A stretch of DNA of 33,261 nucleotides from Klebsiella sp. RIT-PI-d (GCF_001187865.1 NZ_LGIT01000019.1:1-33261); one strand, 5' to 3'. Shown: positions 1 to 8,771, numbered from the stretch's first letter. Translations and numbers: made by a program. The notes: generated by a model from the sequence alone, not told the origin.

Positions 1-54
1 GTGTTAGGCCTGCCGCCAGCGTTCAATCTGAGCCATGATCAAACTCTTCAATTT
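1..54 (-). rRNA. rrs: 16S ribosomal RNA, 5' end only (partial)
   Basis: The reverse complement of positions 1-54 is the first 54 nt of an enterobacterial 16S rRNA, beginning AAATTGAAGAGTTTGATC and containing the conserved 27F primer region. The gene continues beyond the left edge of the window. Its place upstream of purH on the opposite strand corresponds to rrnE in E. coli K-12; that operon name is inferred from synteny. Confidence 0.97.
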
Positions 55-234
55 AAGTTTGATGCTCAAAGAATTAAACTTCGTAATGAATTACGTGTTC
101 ACTCTGAGACTTGGTATTTCTTTTTTGTCTTGCGACATTTAAGAATCCGTATCTTCGAGTGCCCACACAGATTGTCTGATAAATTGTTAAAGAGCAGTGC
201 AACGCGGCTTTAGCTCACCGTTGCGAGGTGGCGT
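55..234 (-). promoter_or_regulatory. rRNA operon leader with boxA antitermination signal
   Basis: This is the transcribed leader between promoter P2 and mature 16S rRNA. Positions 184-196 read on the minus strand give TGCTCTTTAACAA, the rrn boxA element that loads the NusB/NusE antitermination complex. The rest matches the classic enterobacterial rrn leader up to the 16S 5' end, where RNase III and the 16S 5' maturation nucleases act in E. coli. Confidence 0.9.
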
Positions 235-262
235 ATATTACGCTTTCCTCTTTCAGAGTCAA
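235..262 (-). promoter_or_regulatory. rrn P2 promoter
   Basis: On the minus strand there is a -35 TTGACT (257-262), a 16-bp spacer and a -10 TAATAT (235-240). The 16-bp spacer is typical of rRNA promoters. It lies downstream of P1 and just upstream of the boxA leader, as expected for the constitutive P2 of an rrn operon. Confidence 0.9.
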
Positions 263-345
263 CCCCGATTTTCAGGATTTTTTCTCTTCAACCGAACCGG
301 CTGTTTGTGTGAAGTGATTCACATCCGCCGTGTCGATGGAGGCGC

Positions 346-400
346 ATTATAGGGAGTTCTCGAGCCGCTGCAATAGTTAAATAACAGAAAAATGACTGAC
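346..400 (-). promoter_or_regulatory. rrn P1 promoter with UP element
   Basis: On the minus strand there is a -35 TTGCAG (368-373), a 16-bp spacer, a perfect -10 TATAAT (346-351) and a GC-rich discriminator, the signature of growth-rate and ppGpp-controlled rrn P1 promoters. An A/T-rich stretch immediately upstream (about 374-400) fits the UP element bound by the RNA polymerase alpha subunit. Fis sites are expected further upstream, toward 480, but I cannot place them with confidence. Confidence 0.9.
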
Positions 401-449
401 TGCTGCATTCCCCAGCAAAACCCCTGGTTATACCCACTTACACACAGAA

Positions 450-458
450 TTATCCACA
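450..458 (+). promoter_or_regulatory. Perfect DnaA-box consensus between rrn P1 and purH promoter
   Basis: TTATCCACA matches the strong DnaA box consensus TTATNCACA exactly. A second, one-mismatch copy (TTATACCCA) lies at 428-436. Both sit between the divergent rrn P1 and purH promoters. Whether DnaA binds here is not shown by sequence. Confidence 0.5.
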
Positions 459-490
459 GAACGATAAAAGAGCGAAAATTCGCGAGCGAT

Positions 491-512
491 ACGCAAACGT
501 TTTCGTTACAAT
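491..512 (+). promoter_or_regulatory. purHD promoter with PurR operator
   Basis: Positions 491-506 match the PurR box ACGCAAACGTTTGCGT at 15 of 16 positions (a T replaces the G at position 13). The operator abuts a -10-like TACAAT at 507-512; I see no clear -35. PurR with hypoxanthine or guanine as corepressor would block polymerase here, as for other pur genes. Confidence 0.9.
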
Positions 513-614
513 GCTCGCGAAAAATCCAGGATATCCCACCTGGGGCGTTAGCTGAGTTTTTATGGGAAAATTCATCTAACGCTCTCTGTAATTTGCAAAT
601 CCAGGGGATTTACC

Positions 615-2204
615 ATGCAACAACGTCGTCCAGTTCGCCGCGCTCTGCTCAGTGTTTCTGATAAAGCCGGTATCGTCGAATTCGCCCAGGCACTTTCTGC
701 ACGCGGTGTGGAACTACTTTCTACAGGCGGCACTGCGCGTTTGCTCGCTGAAAAGGGACTGTCGGTAACGGAAGTCTCCGATTACACCGGTTTCCCGGAA
801 ATGATGGATGGACGCGTCAAGACTCTGCATCCGAAAGTCCATGGTGGCATCCTTGGCCGTCGTGGTCAGGATGATGGGATCATGGAACAGCATGACATTG
901 CCCCTATTGATATGGTTGTCGTTAACCTTTACCCGTTCGCCCAGACCGTTGCCCGTGAAGGCTGCTCGCTGGAAGATGCCGTAGAGAATATTGATATCGG
1001 CGGCCCGACCATGGTGCGCTCCGCCGCCAAGAACCACAGAGATGTTGCTATCGTGGTAAAAAGCAGCGACTACGACATTATTATCCAGGAGATGGATAGC
1101 AATGAGGGTTCACTGACCCAAAACACCCGTTTCGATCTCGCGATTAAAGCTTTCGAACATACCGCAGCCTACGACAGCATGATTGCCAACTACTTCGGCA
1201 GCATGGTTCCGGCGTATCACGGCGATAATAAAGAAGCCTCGGGTCGCTTCCCGCGTACGCTGAACCTGAACTTTATTAAGAAGCAGGATATGCGTTACGG
1301 TGAGAACAGCCACCAGCATGCTGCCTTCTATATAGAAGAGAATGTAAAAGAAGCCTCTGTGGCGACAGCTCAACAGGTGCAGGGTAAAGCGCTCTCTTAT
1401 AACAATATCGCCGATACCGATGCTGCACTCGAATGCGTAAAAGAGTTCAGCGAACCGGCCTGCGTTATCGTTAAGCACGCTAACCCCTGCGGTGTGGCGG
1501 TAAGTGATTCTCTTCTTGATGCCTACGATCGCGCCTACAAAACCGACCCAACTTCCGCATTCGGCGGCATAATTGCGTTTAACCGCGAGCTGGATGCCGA
1601 AACGGCGCAGGCCATTATCTCCCGTCAGTTTGTAGAAGTGATCATTGCACCTTCAGCCACTGAAGACGCATTGAAGATCACCGCCGCAAAACAGAACGTA
1701 CGCGTGCTGATCTGCGGGCAGTGGGCCGGGCGCATCGCCGGGCAGGATTTCAAACGCGTTAATGGCGGTCTGCTGGTTCAGGATCGTGACCTGGGCATGG
1801 TCACTGACGGCGAACTGCGCGTGGTAAGCCAGCGTCAGCCGACGGAGCAGGAACTGCGTGATGCGCTGTTCTGCTGGAAAGTGGCCAAATTTGTGAAATC
1901 GAATGCCATTGTCTATGCCAAAGAGAATATGACTATCGGAATAGGTGCAGGTCAGATGAGCCGCGTCTATTCTGCAAAGATTGCCGGGATCAAAGCCGCT
2001 GATGAAGGCCTGGAAGTTAAAGGCTCTGCCATGGCCTCCGATGCCTTCTTCCCGTTCCGCGATGGCATTGATGCCGCGGCTGCTGTCGGCGTAAGCTGCG
2101 TGATCCAGCCTGGCGGTTCAATTCGTGATGAGGAAGTCATTGCCGCGGCTGATGAACACGGCATTGCAATGATCTTCACCGACATGCGCCATTTCCGCCA
2201 TTAA
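615..2204 (+). CDS. purH: Bifunctional AICAR formyltransferase / IMP cyclohydrolase
   Basis: This enzyme catalyses the last two steps of de novo purine synthesis: formylation of AICAR by 10-formyl-THF, then ring closure to IMP. It has 529 residues, the full family length. The N-terminal MGS-like cyclohydrolase domain (about 1-150) shows STGGTARLL and [13 protein letters not shown]. The C-terminal formyltransferase domain contains RYGENSHQ and the catalytic Lys-His of KHANPCG. An AGGGGA ribosome site lies 6 nt before the ATG. A near-consensus PurR box overlaps its promoter, and purD follows 14 nt downstream in the same operon. The gene is transcribed away from the rrn operon. Confidence 0.98.
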   Translation: MQQRRPVRRALLSVSDKAGIVEFAQALSARGVELLSTGGTARLLAEKGLSVTEVSDYTGFPEMMDGRVKTLHPKVHGGILGRRGQDDGIMEQHDIAPIDMVVVNLYPFAQTVAREGCSLEDAVENIDIGGPTMVRSAAKNHRDVAIVVKSSDYDIIIQEMDSNEGSLTQNTRFDLAIKAFEHTAAYDSMIANYFGSMVPAYHGDNKEASGRFPRTLNLNFIKKQDMRYGENSHQHAAFYIEENVKEASVATAQQVQGKALSYNNIADTDAALECVKEFSEPACVIVKHANPCGVAVSDSLLDAYDRAYKTDPTSAFGGIIAFNRELDAETAQAIISRQFVEVIIAPSATEDALKITAAKQNVRVLICGQWAGRIAGQDFKRVNGGLLVQDRDLGMVTDGELRVVSQRQPTEQELRDALFCWKVAKFVKSNAIVYAKENMTIGIGAGQMSRVYSAKIAGIKAADEGLEVKGSAMASDAFFPFRDGIDAAAAVGVSCVIQPGGSIRDEEVIAAADEHGIAMIFTDMRHFRH

Positions 2205-2218
2205 TTCCGGAGTAGATA

Positions 2219-3511
2219 ATGAAAGTATTAGTCATTGGTAACGGCGGGCGCGAGCACGCGCTGGCGTGGAAAGCAGCCCAGTCACCGCTGGTTGAAACTG
2301 TGTTTGTTGCGCCGGGTAACGCAGGCACTGCGCTTGAGCCGGTACTGCAAAATGTTGCTGTCAGCGCAACAGATATTCCTGAACTGCTGAACTTCGCGCA
2401 AAACGAAAAGATCGACCTGACCATTGTCGGCCCGGAAGCCCCACTGGTGATCGGCGTGGTCGATGCTTTCCGCGCTGCGGGCCTGAAAATTTTTGGTCCG
2501 ACCGAAGGTGCCGCGCAGCTGGAAGGTTCTAAAGCATTTACTAAGGACTTTCTGGCACGTCATGCGATCCCGACTGCCGAATATCAGAACTTTACTGACA
2601 TCGAGCCTGCGCTGGCCTACCTGCGCGAAAAAGGTGCGCCTATTGTCATCAAAGCCGACGGTCTGGCTGCGGGCAAGGGCGTGATTGTTGCGATGACGCC
2701 AGAAGAAGCCGAAGCCGCCGTTCATGACATGCTGGCCGGTAACGCATTTGGCGATGCGGGCCACCGTATTGTTATCGAAGAGTTTCTCGACGGCGAAGAG
2801 GCGAGCTTTATTGTGATGGTCGACGGTGAGCACGTGCTGCCGATGGCGACCAGCCAGGATCACAAGCGCGTCGGTGACCAGGATACCGGTCCGAATACCG
2901 GCGGCATGGGCGCATATTCTCCGGCTGCGGTAGTCACTGATGACGTTTATCAGCGCACCATGGAACGGATCATCTGGCCCACGGTAAAAGGCATGGCGGC
3001 AGAGGGAAATACTTATACAGGTTTCCTCTATGCCGGTCTGATGATCGACCCGCAGGGCAATCCGAAGGTTATCGAATTCAACTGTCGCTTCGGCGATCCG
3101 GAAACCCAGCCGATTATGCTGCGCATGAAGTCCGATCTGGTTGAACTCTGCCTTGCGGCCTGTGAAGGTAAGCTTGATGAGAAAACATCCGAGTGGGATG
3201 AGCGTGCATCGCTGGGCGTGGTGATCGCCGCAGGCGGTTATCCCGGAGATTACCGTACCGGAGATGTGATCCACGGCCTGCCGCTGGAAGCCGTGTCCGA
3301 GGGTAAAGTCTTCCACGCGGGGACAAAGCTTGCGGATAACGATCAGGTGCTGACCAACGGTGGGCGCGTACTGTGCGTAACGGCACTGGGTGATACGGTG
3401 GCCGACGCGCAGAAGAATGCTTACAAACTTATGACCGATATTCACTGGGACGGTAGCTTCAGTCGCCAGGATATTGGTTATCGTGCGATTGCACGCGAGC
3501 AGCAAAAATAA
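2219..3511 (+). CDS. purD: Phosphoribosylamine-glycine ligase (GAR synthetase)
   Basis: Joins glycine to 5-phosphoribosylamine using ATP, the second step of purine synthesis. The 430 residues fit the bacterial family. Visible motifs are the N-terminal GNGGREHAL, the ATP-grasp nucleotide loop DGLAAGKGV, and the metal/ATP segment EFNCRFGDPETQ. A GGAG ribosome site lies 6 nt before the ATG. It is co-transcribed with purH (14-nt gap) and so should be under the same PurR control. The next gene, yjaH, is convergent. Confidence 0.98.
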   Translation: MKVLVIGNGGREHALAWKAAQSPLVETVFVAPGNAGTALEPVLQNVAVSATDIPELLNFAQNEKIDLTIVGPEAPLVIGVVDAFRAAGLKIFGPTEGAAQLEGSKAFTKDFLARHAIPTAEYQNFTDIEPALAYLREKGAPIVIKADGLAAGKGVIVAMTPEEAEAAVHDMLAGNAFGDAGHRIVIEEFLDGEEASFIVMVDGEHVLPMATSQDHKRVGDQDTGPNTGGMGAYSPAAVVTDDVYQRTMERIIWPTVKGMAAEGNTYTGFLYAGLMIDPQGNPKVIEFNCRFGDPETQPIMLRMKSDLVELCLAACEGKLDEKTSEWDERASLGVVIAAGGYPGDYRTGDVIHGLPLEAVSEGKVFHAGTKLADNDQVLTNGGRVLCVTALGDTVADAQKNAYKLMTDIHWDGSFSRQDIGYRAIAREQQK

Positions 3512-3521
3512 TCCTGCCCTT

Positions 3522-3548
3522 CTCCCCTCTCTTTTATATAGAGGGGGG
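3522..3548. repeat. Inverted repeat between convergent purD and yjaH
   Basis: CCCCTCT (3524-3530) pairs with AGAGGGG (3540-3546) around a 9-nt A/T-rich loop, with two further outer pairs. It sits 12 nt after the purD stop and may end purHD transcription. Neither strand has a convincing T-run after the stem, so a terminator role is only possible. Confidence 0.4.
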
Positions 3549-3569
3549 ACAACCCTCCTGCCCGTTCAC

Positions 3570-4268
3570 TCAGAACGCATCTTCTTTTGGCTGCCAGGTG
3601 CAGAAATCTTCATTGGCCACCAGCAGGAGCTGCGAGCCTTCAGGCGCCTCCAGCCAGGCGACACTCACCTCAACCGATGAATGGCTCTGTCGGCGTTCTA
3701 TGCGGCTTAGCGCACGGGAATCAAAGCCTGGTTTGACGGTATCACCGGCACAGGTGGTAATAGTGTGATTCTGGTGCCAGCGCCCCTGGTGCAGCACCAC
3801 ACGCCCCTGCCGTAACGCGTCACTGATCTGTCGAATATGCTGAGCGCGGTAGCGATACAGCGCAATGCGATCGCTGGAAAGCTGCTGCTTCTCACCGTCC
3901 ACCTCATGCTGCATAAAACTAAGCTCACCGCGATCGTCAAAACGCACCCGAATATGTTCAGGCGGCTTACTGTAGAGGTTAAGTTCGATAAGGGTCAGAT
4001 TATCATCCTGCCAGCGGTATTCGCTGGTCGAGGTGATCCCCTGGTGCCAGGGACTAAATACGGAGAGAAGATGAACCTCACCGTCAACATCTTTGCGCCA
4101 TATCCTCACTGCATTTTGATCGTCGGCGTATCCGCTGGCGGTAAAAGGAGGCGGGGAAGCGTTATGACTACAGGCTGACAGTAACAGCACACCTGCCAGC
4201 GTCGATAATCGACGCCGGACAGACAAAAGGGGCGAGAACGCCCCTTCGTTAAAACTGTTCGCTGTCAC
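3570..4268 (-). CDS. yjaH: DUF1481 lipoprotein YjaH
   Basis: A 232-residue protein of unknown function, matched by sequence and by position next to hupA. The N-terminus carries a basic RRR patch (about residues 18-20), a short hydrophobic segment and a lipobox LLSAC, which predicts a lipoprotein anchored at Cys33. The start codon chosen is GTG (4268), 6 nt after the hupA stop. Its first codons overlap the hupA intrinsic terminator (4221-4246). A later in-frame TTG at Leu15 would still leave a normal signal peptide, so the exact start is uncertain. In E. coli K-12 zraP-zraSR separate this gene from purD; here purD is the direct neighbour. Confidence 0.88.
   Translation of the reverse strand: MTANSFNEGAFSPLLSVRRRLSTLAGVLLLSACSHNASPPPFTASGYADDQNAVRIWRKDVDGEVHLLSVFSPWHQGITSTSEYRWQDDNLTLIELNLYSKPPEHIRVRFDDRGELSFMQHEVDGEKQQLSSDRIALYRYRAQHIRQISDALRQGRVVLHQGRWHQNHTITTCAGDTVKPGFDSRALSRIERRQSHSSVEVSVAWLEAPEGSQLLLVANEDFCTWQPKEDAF
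4221..4246 (-). terminator. hupA intrinsic terminator, overlapping the yjaH 5' end
   Basis: On the minus strand an 8-bp stem AAGGGGCG/CGCCCCTT (4239-4246 with 4227-4234) with a TTCT loop is followed by TTGTC, giving a short U-rich tail. It lies about 30 nt after the hupA stop, the usual place for an intrinsic terminator, but inside the predicted yjaH reading frame. Confidence 0.75.
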
Positions 4269-4274
4269 GCAATA

Positions 4275-4547
4275 TTACTTAACTGCGTCTTTCAGAGCTT
4301 TACCAGAGACAAACGCCGGTACGTTAGCCGCGGCAATTTTGATCTCATTACCGGTCTGCGGGTTGCGGCCAGTACGCTCAGCGCGGTGGTTTACCTTAAA
4401 GGTACCGAAACCAACCAGTTGTACAGCATCACCTTCTTTCAGAGACTCAGTAATTGCAGCCAGGGTGGATTCCAGAGCAGCTTTTGCCTGTGCTTTAGAC
4501 AGATCGGCTTTGTCCGCAATTACATCAATTAATTGAGTCTTGTTCAT
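4275..4547 (-). CDS. hupA: DNA-binding protein HU-alpha
   Basis: Nucleoid-associated protein that bends and compacts DNA as an HU-alpha/alpha or alpha/beta dimer. The 90 residues are the exact family length. The sequence begins [20 protein letters not shown], has the DNA-contacting beta-arm with RTGRNPQTG and the conserved intercalating proline of that arm, and ends KALKDAVK. An AAGGAT ribosome site precedes the ATG. A separate 186-bp upstream region suggests its own promoter (TACATT at 4659-4664 on the minus strand). Confidence 0.98.
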   Translation of the reverse strand: MNKTQLIDVIADKADLSKAQAKAALESTLAAITESLKEGDAVQLVGFGTFKVNHRAERTGRNPQTGNEIKIAAANVPAFVSGKALKDAVK

Positions 4548-4658
4548 AAGTTATCCTTACAATGTGTTTATCGCTTGCTAAGCACCGAGTGCGACGGAAA
4601 TGCCTGAAAAGCACTCTCCTGCATACACGCACCGATAGCCACTTTTTTTCGCCCTCCA

Positions 4659-4664
4659 AATGTA
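4659..4664 (-). promoter_or_regulatory. Candidate hupA promoter -10
   Basis: TACATT on the minus strand lies about 110 nt upstream of the hupA start in the yjaG-hupA gap. I see no good -35 hexamer at 16-18 bp, so an activator may help; Fis and CRP are known to control hup genes in E. coli. No clear CRP site was found here. Confidence 0.4.
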
Positions 4665-4733
4665 GACCAGACGGGGGGCTAATGGGAAGCCTCCAGGCAT
4701 GACAATTCAGGCGTTAAATCACGTTTTATGCTC

Positions 4734-5324
4734 TCATTGCTGCAAATTTATACCGATATTGCTTTCACCCGCCTCTCGCAGATCCGCACGCAGCCCTTTT
4801 ATCAGTTCCACGTCGCGTTCTTCGCAGTCGGCCAGAAGGCGGAAAATCTCCCACTGAATGTCCCATTCTTGCTCAACAGCGGGGTTCAGCTTCAACTCTT
4901 CATCGGTCATTTCCCGACCCGCCTGAGACATTTCCAGCATGGCGACAGTGGTAATAGACGCTTTACTGACTTCAATAGCATGTTCCAGCGTTTCACCGCT
5001 CAGACGAGAATGAACGAGTTCACTCAACGCCACACAGGCATCGATTGCCGGATAGACGCCGTAAAAATCATAGTCGTCAGCAGAAGGAATTGCCGCTTCC
5101 AGTTTTTCCAGCTGGCTATCAAAGTTCACTTTCGCATCTTTTACCGTCAGCGTTTCCCAGATCAGGTCAACAATACGGCGGTAAAGCTGAGGGTCGGCGA
5201 ACTCCGTTTGCTGACAGAACATGGCGTAGTTTGGATACATACGCTCGCACAGGCAGGCCATGAAGGTCGTGTGCTGCCAGCTTTCCAGCTTCTCCAGCCG
5301 TAGATGGATCGGGTTTTGTAGCAT
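4734..5324 (-). CDS. yjaG: DUF416 family protein YjaG
   Basis: A 196-residue soluble protein of the DUF416 family, starting MLQNPIHLRLEKLESWQHT and ending in an acidic helix-rich tail. No signal peptide or membrane segment is visible and its function is unknown. It lies 42 nt downstream of nfi on the same strand, between nfi and hupA, exactly as in E. coli, and is probably co-transcribed with hemE-nfi. Confidence 0.93.
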   Translation of the reverse strand: MLQNPIHLRLEKLESWQHTTFMACLCERMYPNYAMFCQQTEFADPQLYRRIVDLIWETLTVKDAKVNFDSQLEKLEAAIPSADDYDFYGVYPAIDACVALSELVHSRLSGETLEHAIEVSKASITTVAMLEMSQAGREMTDEELKLNPAVEQEWDIQWEIFRLLADCEERDVELIKGLRADLREAGESNIGINLQQ

Positions 5325-5366
5325 GATAAGATCTCAAGTTCGATAATTAGCCGCAGTTTACCTGAA

Positions 5367-6038
5367 TCAGCCGTTAATTTCCTGCCATCGCACAAAGGCC
5401 GTGCGCCGTGATGCGACCGCATCGGCCCAGCGGGTGGGTTCAGGCAGGCGATACCCCTTCATACAGCGCTGCACCCACGCCAGCGCGGTATCCGTACTGA
5501 TCCGGTGCCCGGTTGCCACAAACAGCGGATTACAGCGCGCTTTGCTGCGCCAGACCCAGGCGAGCTGCTCACCTTTATCCATCAGCGGAGCCAGCGCGCC
5601 CGGCTCGTCAGAAAGCGGTTCGAATTTGCCACATAGCCGTTTTTTCGCCACGCCAATGGTTGGCACATCCACCAGCAGGCCAAAATGGCTGGCAACGCCC
5701 AGCCGGCGAGGATGAGAAATACCGTGGCCATCAACGAACAACAAATCAGGCTTCTGCGAAAGCATCTCCCACGCCGCCATCAATGCTGGATACTCACGAA
5801 ATGAGAGAAACCCGGGAATGTACGGCATGGTGGTTGGAATACGGGCAATCCGGTGTTCAACCAGCTCCAGCGACGGGTATTTCAGCAGAACCATTGCCGC
5901 GCGCGTCACCTCGCCGCCCTGCTCAAATCCGACATCTGCTCCGGCGATCAACTGTGGCGGATCGCAGTCCAGACGATCCTCGCGGATCACGGAAGAGGCC
6001 AGTTCTAATTGTTGCGCACGTAGCGATGCCAGATCCAT
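5367..6038 (-). CDS. nfi: Endonuclease V (deoxyinosine 3' endonuclease)
   Basis: Cuts the second phosphodiester bond 3' of deoxyinosine and starts repair of deaminated adenine. It has 223 residues, equal to the E. coli enzyme. The acidic metal-binding residues are present: Asp35 in GADVGF, Glu82 in REYP and Asp103 in FVDGHG. The PYIP wedge that recognises the lesion is at residues 72-75. It follows hemE with only 9 nt between them, indicating an operon. Confidence 0.97.
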   Translation of the reverse strand: MDLASLRAQQLELASSVIREDRLDCDPPQLIAGADVGFEQGGEVTRAAMVLLKYPSLELVEHRIARIPTTMPYIPGFLSFREYPALMAAWEMLSQKPDLLFVDGHGISHPRRLGVASHFGLLVDVPTIGVAKKRLCGKFEPLSDEPGALAPLMDKGEQLAWVWRSKARCNPLFVATGHRISTDTALAWVQRCMKGYRLPEPTRWADAVASRRTAFVRWQEING

Positions 6039-6047
6039 AACAACTCC

Positions 6048-7112
6048 TTACGAATGGTAAGGCGCAGAGAGACGATGAACCGCCTCAACAAATACGCCTG
6101 CATGTTCCGGGGGGACATCCTGATGAATGCCGTGACCAAGATTGAAGACGTGGCCTTCACCGTGGCCGAAACCGGCAAGTATAGTCGCCACTTCTTCTTC
6201 AATGCGTTCAGGCGCGGCATACAGCATGGAAGGGTCCATATTGCCCTGTAAAGCCACTTTGTGGCCGATACGACGACGGGCGTCGGCGATATCTGTCGTC
6301 CAGTCAAGGCCCAGCGCATCACAGCCGGTTTCGGCAATCGCTTCCAGCCACTGACCGCCGCCCTTGGTGAACAGCGTTACCGGCACACGGCGACCTTCGT
6401 TTTCACGTAGCAGGCCATCGACGATTTTATGCATGTAGTAAAGCGAGAACTGCTGGTAATCGCGCCCGGTCAGCACTCCGCCCCAGGTGTCAAAAATCAT
6501 CACTGATTGTGCGCCTGCGCGGATTTGCGCGTTCAGATACAGCGTGACGCTTTTCGCCAGCTTCTCCAGCAGCGTGTGCAGGGTTTGTGGCTCGGCATAC
6601 ATCATCTTTTTGATGACGGTAAACGCTTTGCTACTGCCGCCTTCGACCATATAGGTCGCCAGCGTCCATGGGCTGCCGGAGAATCCAATCAGCGGCACCT
6701 CGCCTTTTAGTTCACGACGGATCGTGCGCACGGCGTTCATTACATAGCCCAGTTCCATTTCAGGATCGGGGATGGGCAGTTTATCGACATCGGCTTTACA
6801 GGTAATGGGAGAGGTAAAGCGCGGGCCTTCGCCCGTTTCGAAGTAAAGCCCCAGTCCCATAGCATCCGGAATGGTCAGGATGTCCGAGAAGAGGATCGCC
6901 GCATCCAGCGCGTAGCGGCGCAGCGGTTGTAAGGTAACTTCGCACGCCAGCTCGGCATTTTTACACAGCGACATGAAATCACCCGCCTGAGCGCGTGTCG
7001 CTTTATATTCCGGCAAATAACGCCCGGCCTGCCTCATCATCCAGACAGGGGTGACATCTACAGGCTGACGCTGTAGCGCGCGCAGGTAACGATCGTTCTT
7101 CAATTCGGTCAT
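6048..7112 (-). CDS. hemE: Uroporphyrinogen decarboxylase
   Basis: Removes the four acetate carboxyl groups of uroporphyrinogen III to give coproporphyrinogen III in haem synthesis. The family signature [15 protein letters not shown] lies near the N-terminus, and a later [13 protein letters not shown] motif lines the active site. Two adjacent ATG codons exist at 7115 and 7112. The second is preferred because it lies 7 nt after AAGGA and gives [13 protein letters not shown] at 354 residues, the usual length. It heads a hemE-nfi-yjaG run and follows nudC by 40 nt. Confidence 0.97.
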   Translation of the reverse strand: MTELKNDRYLRALQRQPVDVTPVWMMRQAGRYLPEYKATRAQAGDFMSLCKNAELACEVTLQPLRRYALDAAILFSDILTIPDAMGLGLYFETGEGPRFTSPITCKADVDKLPIPDPEMELGYVMNAVRTIRRELKGEVPLIGFSGSPWTLATYMVEGGSSKAFTVIKKMMYAEPQTLHTLLEKLAKSVTLYLNAQIRAGAQSVMIFDTWGGVLTGRDYQQFSLYYMHKIVDGLLRENEGRRVPVTLFTKGGGQWLEAIAETGCDALGLDWTTDIADARRRIGHKVALQGNMDPSMLYAAPERIEEEVATILAGFGHGEGHVFNLGHGIHQDVPPEHAGVFVEAVHRLSAPYHS

Positions 7113-7152
7113 CATGATTTCCTTTTACGTTTGCCCGACAGTATATAAGAAA

Positions 7153-7926
7153 TTACGCGTCATCTGCCCGACACAATGCCACGGTATCTTCAATCAGGCG
7201 TCGTGCAACGGTTCCTGGCTCCGGTAACAAAGGCAGGTTATCGTAGCGATACCAGCCCGCATCCAGCAGTTCTTTGGTATCAATGACAATGTCGCCGCTG
7301 TCGTACTCCGCCATAAACGCGGTCATCAGCGACTGCGGAAAAGGCCACGGCTGAGAGGTTACATAGCGCACATTCTTCACGGTGATACCGCTCTCTTCCA
7401 TCACTTCACGGGCGACGGTTTGCTCGAGCGTTTCGCCCACTTCGGTAAATCCGGCCAGTACGGTGTAAACACCGTTACGATGCCGCGTATGCTGGGCCAG
7501 CAGGATGGAATCTCCACGACGAATAGCGACAATAATGCACGGTGCTATCTGCGGGTAATAACGTTCACGGCAGTGGCTACACAGCATCGCCCATTCGGTC
7601 TTACTGGGGTGCATAGGATGGCCACAATAGCCGCAGAATTGGTGAGAGCGGTAAAATTCGGCAAGCTGGACGCCACGGCCGGCAAGCTGAAATAAACCGG
7701 CCTCCTGGGTGAGAAGCTGGCGCACCGATCCCATCTCCCGATGACGAGGCTGCCGGACCAGCCAGACCGGCTCGCCCTGCCATTCGCCAATATGCATTGC
7801 GCTCTGGCCCACAAGATCAAAATTTCCTGCCTCACCATGTGGTAATTCTCCGGCGGGCAGCCATAATTTTTGTTCATGGCTGACTATCCACCAGCCGCGA
7901 TCTGACTTATCTATAATATGGACCAT
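7153..7926 (-). CDS. nudC: NADH pyrophosphatase / RNA NAD-decapping hydrolase
   Basis: Nudix hydrolase that splits NAD(H) and removes NAD caps from RNA 5' ends. A four-cysteine zinc site (CGYCGH and CSHC) lies mid-protein. It is followed by a complete Nudix box, [20 protein letters not shown], and then SQPWPFPQS, which is diagnostic for the NADH-specific subgroup. The ATG at 7926 gives 257 residues as in E. coli; a longer start at 7938 would add MQVI and is less likely. It is divergent from rsd. Confidence 0.96.
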   Translation of the reverse strand: MVHIIDKSDRGWWIVSHEQKLWLPAGELPHGEAGNFDLVGQSAMHIGEWQGEPVWLVRQPRHREMGSVRQLLTQEAGLFQLAGRGVQLAEFYRSHQFCGYCGHPMHPSKTEWAMLCSHCRERYYPQIAPCIIVAIRRGDSILLAQHTRHRNGVYTVLAGFTEVGETLEQTVAREVMEESGITVKNVRYVTSQPWPFPQSLMTAFMAEYDSGDIVIDTKELLDAGWYRYDNLPLLPEPGTVARRLIEDTVALCRADDA

Positions 7927-8024
7927 AATCACTTGCACAACCTTAGCTTCACTGGCATGTTGATAACAATATTTTTACATTTTTAGTGAACAATTTTTCT
8001 AATCTTAATTTTATGGGGTCATTT

Positions 8025-8528
8025 ATGCTAAACCACCTGGAAAGACTGACGGAGCGCGTTGGAGGAAGTAATGAACTCGTCGATCGCTGGCTACAGGTGC
8101 GCAAGCAGCTGTTAGTGACTTACTACAATCTTGTTGGTCTTAAGCCTGGCAAAGAATCGGTAACCCAGCTTGATGAGACAGCACTCGACAACTTCTGTCA
8201 TAACCTGGTTGAGTATCTTTCAGCCGGTCATTTTAGTATTTATGAACGCATTATTAGCGGAATGGAAGGGGTAAGCCCACTTATCGCCGCCACTAAAATT
8301 TACCCATTGCTGGAAGAAAATACAGAAACCATCATGGGCTACTATGATTCCAGCCTGGAAAACGCCATCGACCATGATAACTATCTTGAATTTCAGCAGG
8401 CACTTTCCGGGATCGGCGAATCGCTTGCTGCCCGCTTTACCCTGGAAGACAAGTTGATCCAGCTGGCCTTCGATAACAATCTCAAAGAAAGCGCCAACGA
8501 CGAAACGAATATTGCGCGCCCGGCTTGA
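8025..8528 (+). CDS. rsd: Regulator of sigma D (anti-sigma70 factor)
   Basis: Rsd binds region 4 of sigma70 and reduces its use in stationary phase. The ATG at 8025, 6 nt after a GGGG ribosome site, gives 167 residues beginning MLNHLERLTERVGGSNELVD. The core LVTYYNLVGLKPGKES, YLSAGHFSIYERI and DYSSLE-like helix with DHDNYLEFQQ matches Rsd/AlgQ. The C-terminus is about nine residues longer than in E. coli and differs there. The gene is divergent from nudC and upstream of the thiC riboswitch. Confidence 0.95.
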   Translation: MLNHLERLTERVGGSNELVDRWLQVRKQLLVTYYNLVGLKPGKESVTQLDETALDNFCHNLVEYLSAGHFSIYERIISGMEGVSPLIAATKIYPLLEENTETIMGYYDSSLENAIDHDNYLEFQQALSGIGESLAARFTLEDKLIQLAFDNNLKESANDETNIARPA

Positions 8529-8553
8529 GTTATTAATTTTTAGCGCGTAAGTT
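8525..8553 (+). promoter_or_regulatory. Candidate thiC operon promoter
   Basis: TTGAGT (8525-8530) and TAAGTT (8548-8553) are separated by 17 bp, and overlap the rsd stop codon. Initiation near 8560 would place the TPP aptamer close to the transcript 5' end. Both hexamers are imperfect. Confidence 0.4.
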
Positions 8554-8563
8554 AACCCTATTG

Positions 8564-8579
8564 CCCCTCTTACGAGGGG
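8564..8579 (+). terminator. Hairpin after rsd, just before the riboswitch
   Basis: CCCCTC (8564-8569) pairs with GAGGGG (8574-8579) around a TTAC loop. It lies 36 nt after the rsd stop. The following bases TTACATCTTGT are only moderately T-rich, so it may be a weak rsd terminator or simply a 5' hairpin of the thiC leader. Confidence 0.4.
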
Positions 8580-8584
8580 TTACA

Positions 8585-8679
8585 TCTTGTCGGAGTGCCC
8601 TGTGCGAAAGCACTGGCTGAGACCGTTAATTCGGGATCCGCGGAACCTGATCAGGCTAATACCTGCGAAGGGAACAAGA
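8585..8679 (+). promoter_or_regulatory. TPP riboswitch (THI element) of thiC
   Basis: The conserved cores CTGGCTGAGA and ACCTGATCAGGCTAATACC, followed by TGCGAAGGGA, are all present. P1 closes by TCTTGT (8585-8590) pairing with ACAAGA (8674-8679). Thiamin pyrophosphate binding would shut down thiCEFSGH. About 95 nt separate the aptamer from the thiC ATG and contain no T-run terminator, so control is likely through translation initiation and Rho, as described for E. coli thiC. Confidence 0.96.
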
Positions 8680-8771
8680 GTAATTCTGCTGTTGACGCAG
8701 CCGTTACAGGCAAAGTCTATCCATTACTCCATCCGTCGTCTGACAAGCCATCTCCTTACTTTCTGGAATGA

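Noticed and set aside
1-213. 70-codon open frame over the 16S 5' end and rrn leader
   Set aside because: This is rRNA and leader sequence on the opposite strand, not coding.
2282-3505. 407-codon open frame antisense to purD
   Set aside because: Complete overlap with a full-length, motif-bearing purD; its translation is Arg/His-rich with no family features.
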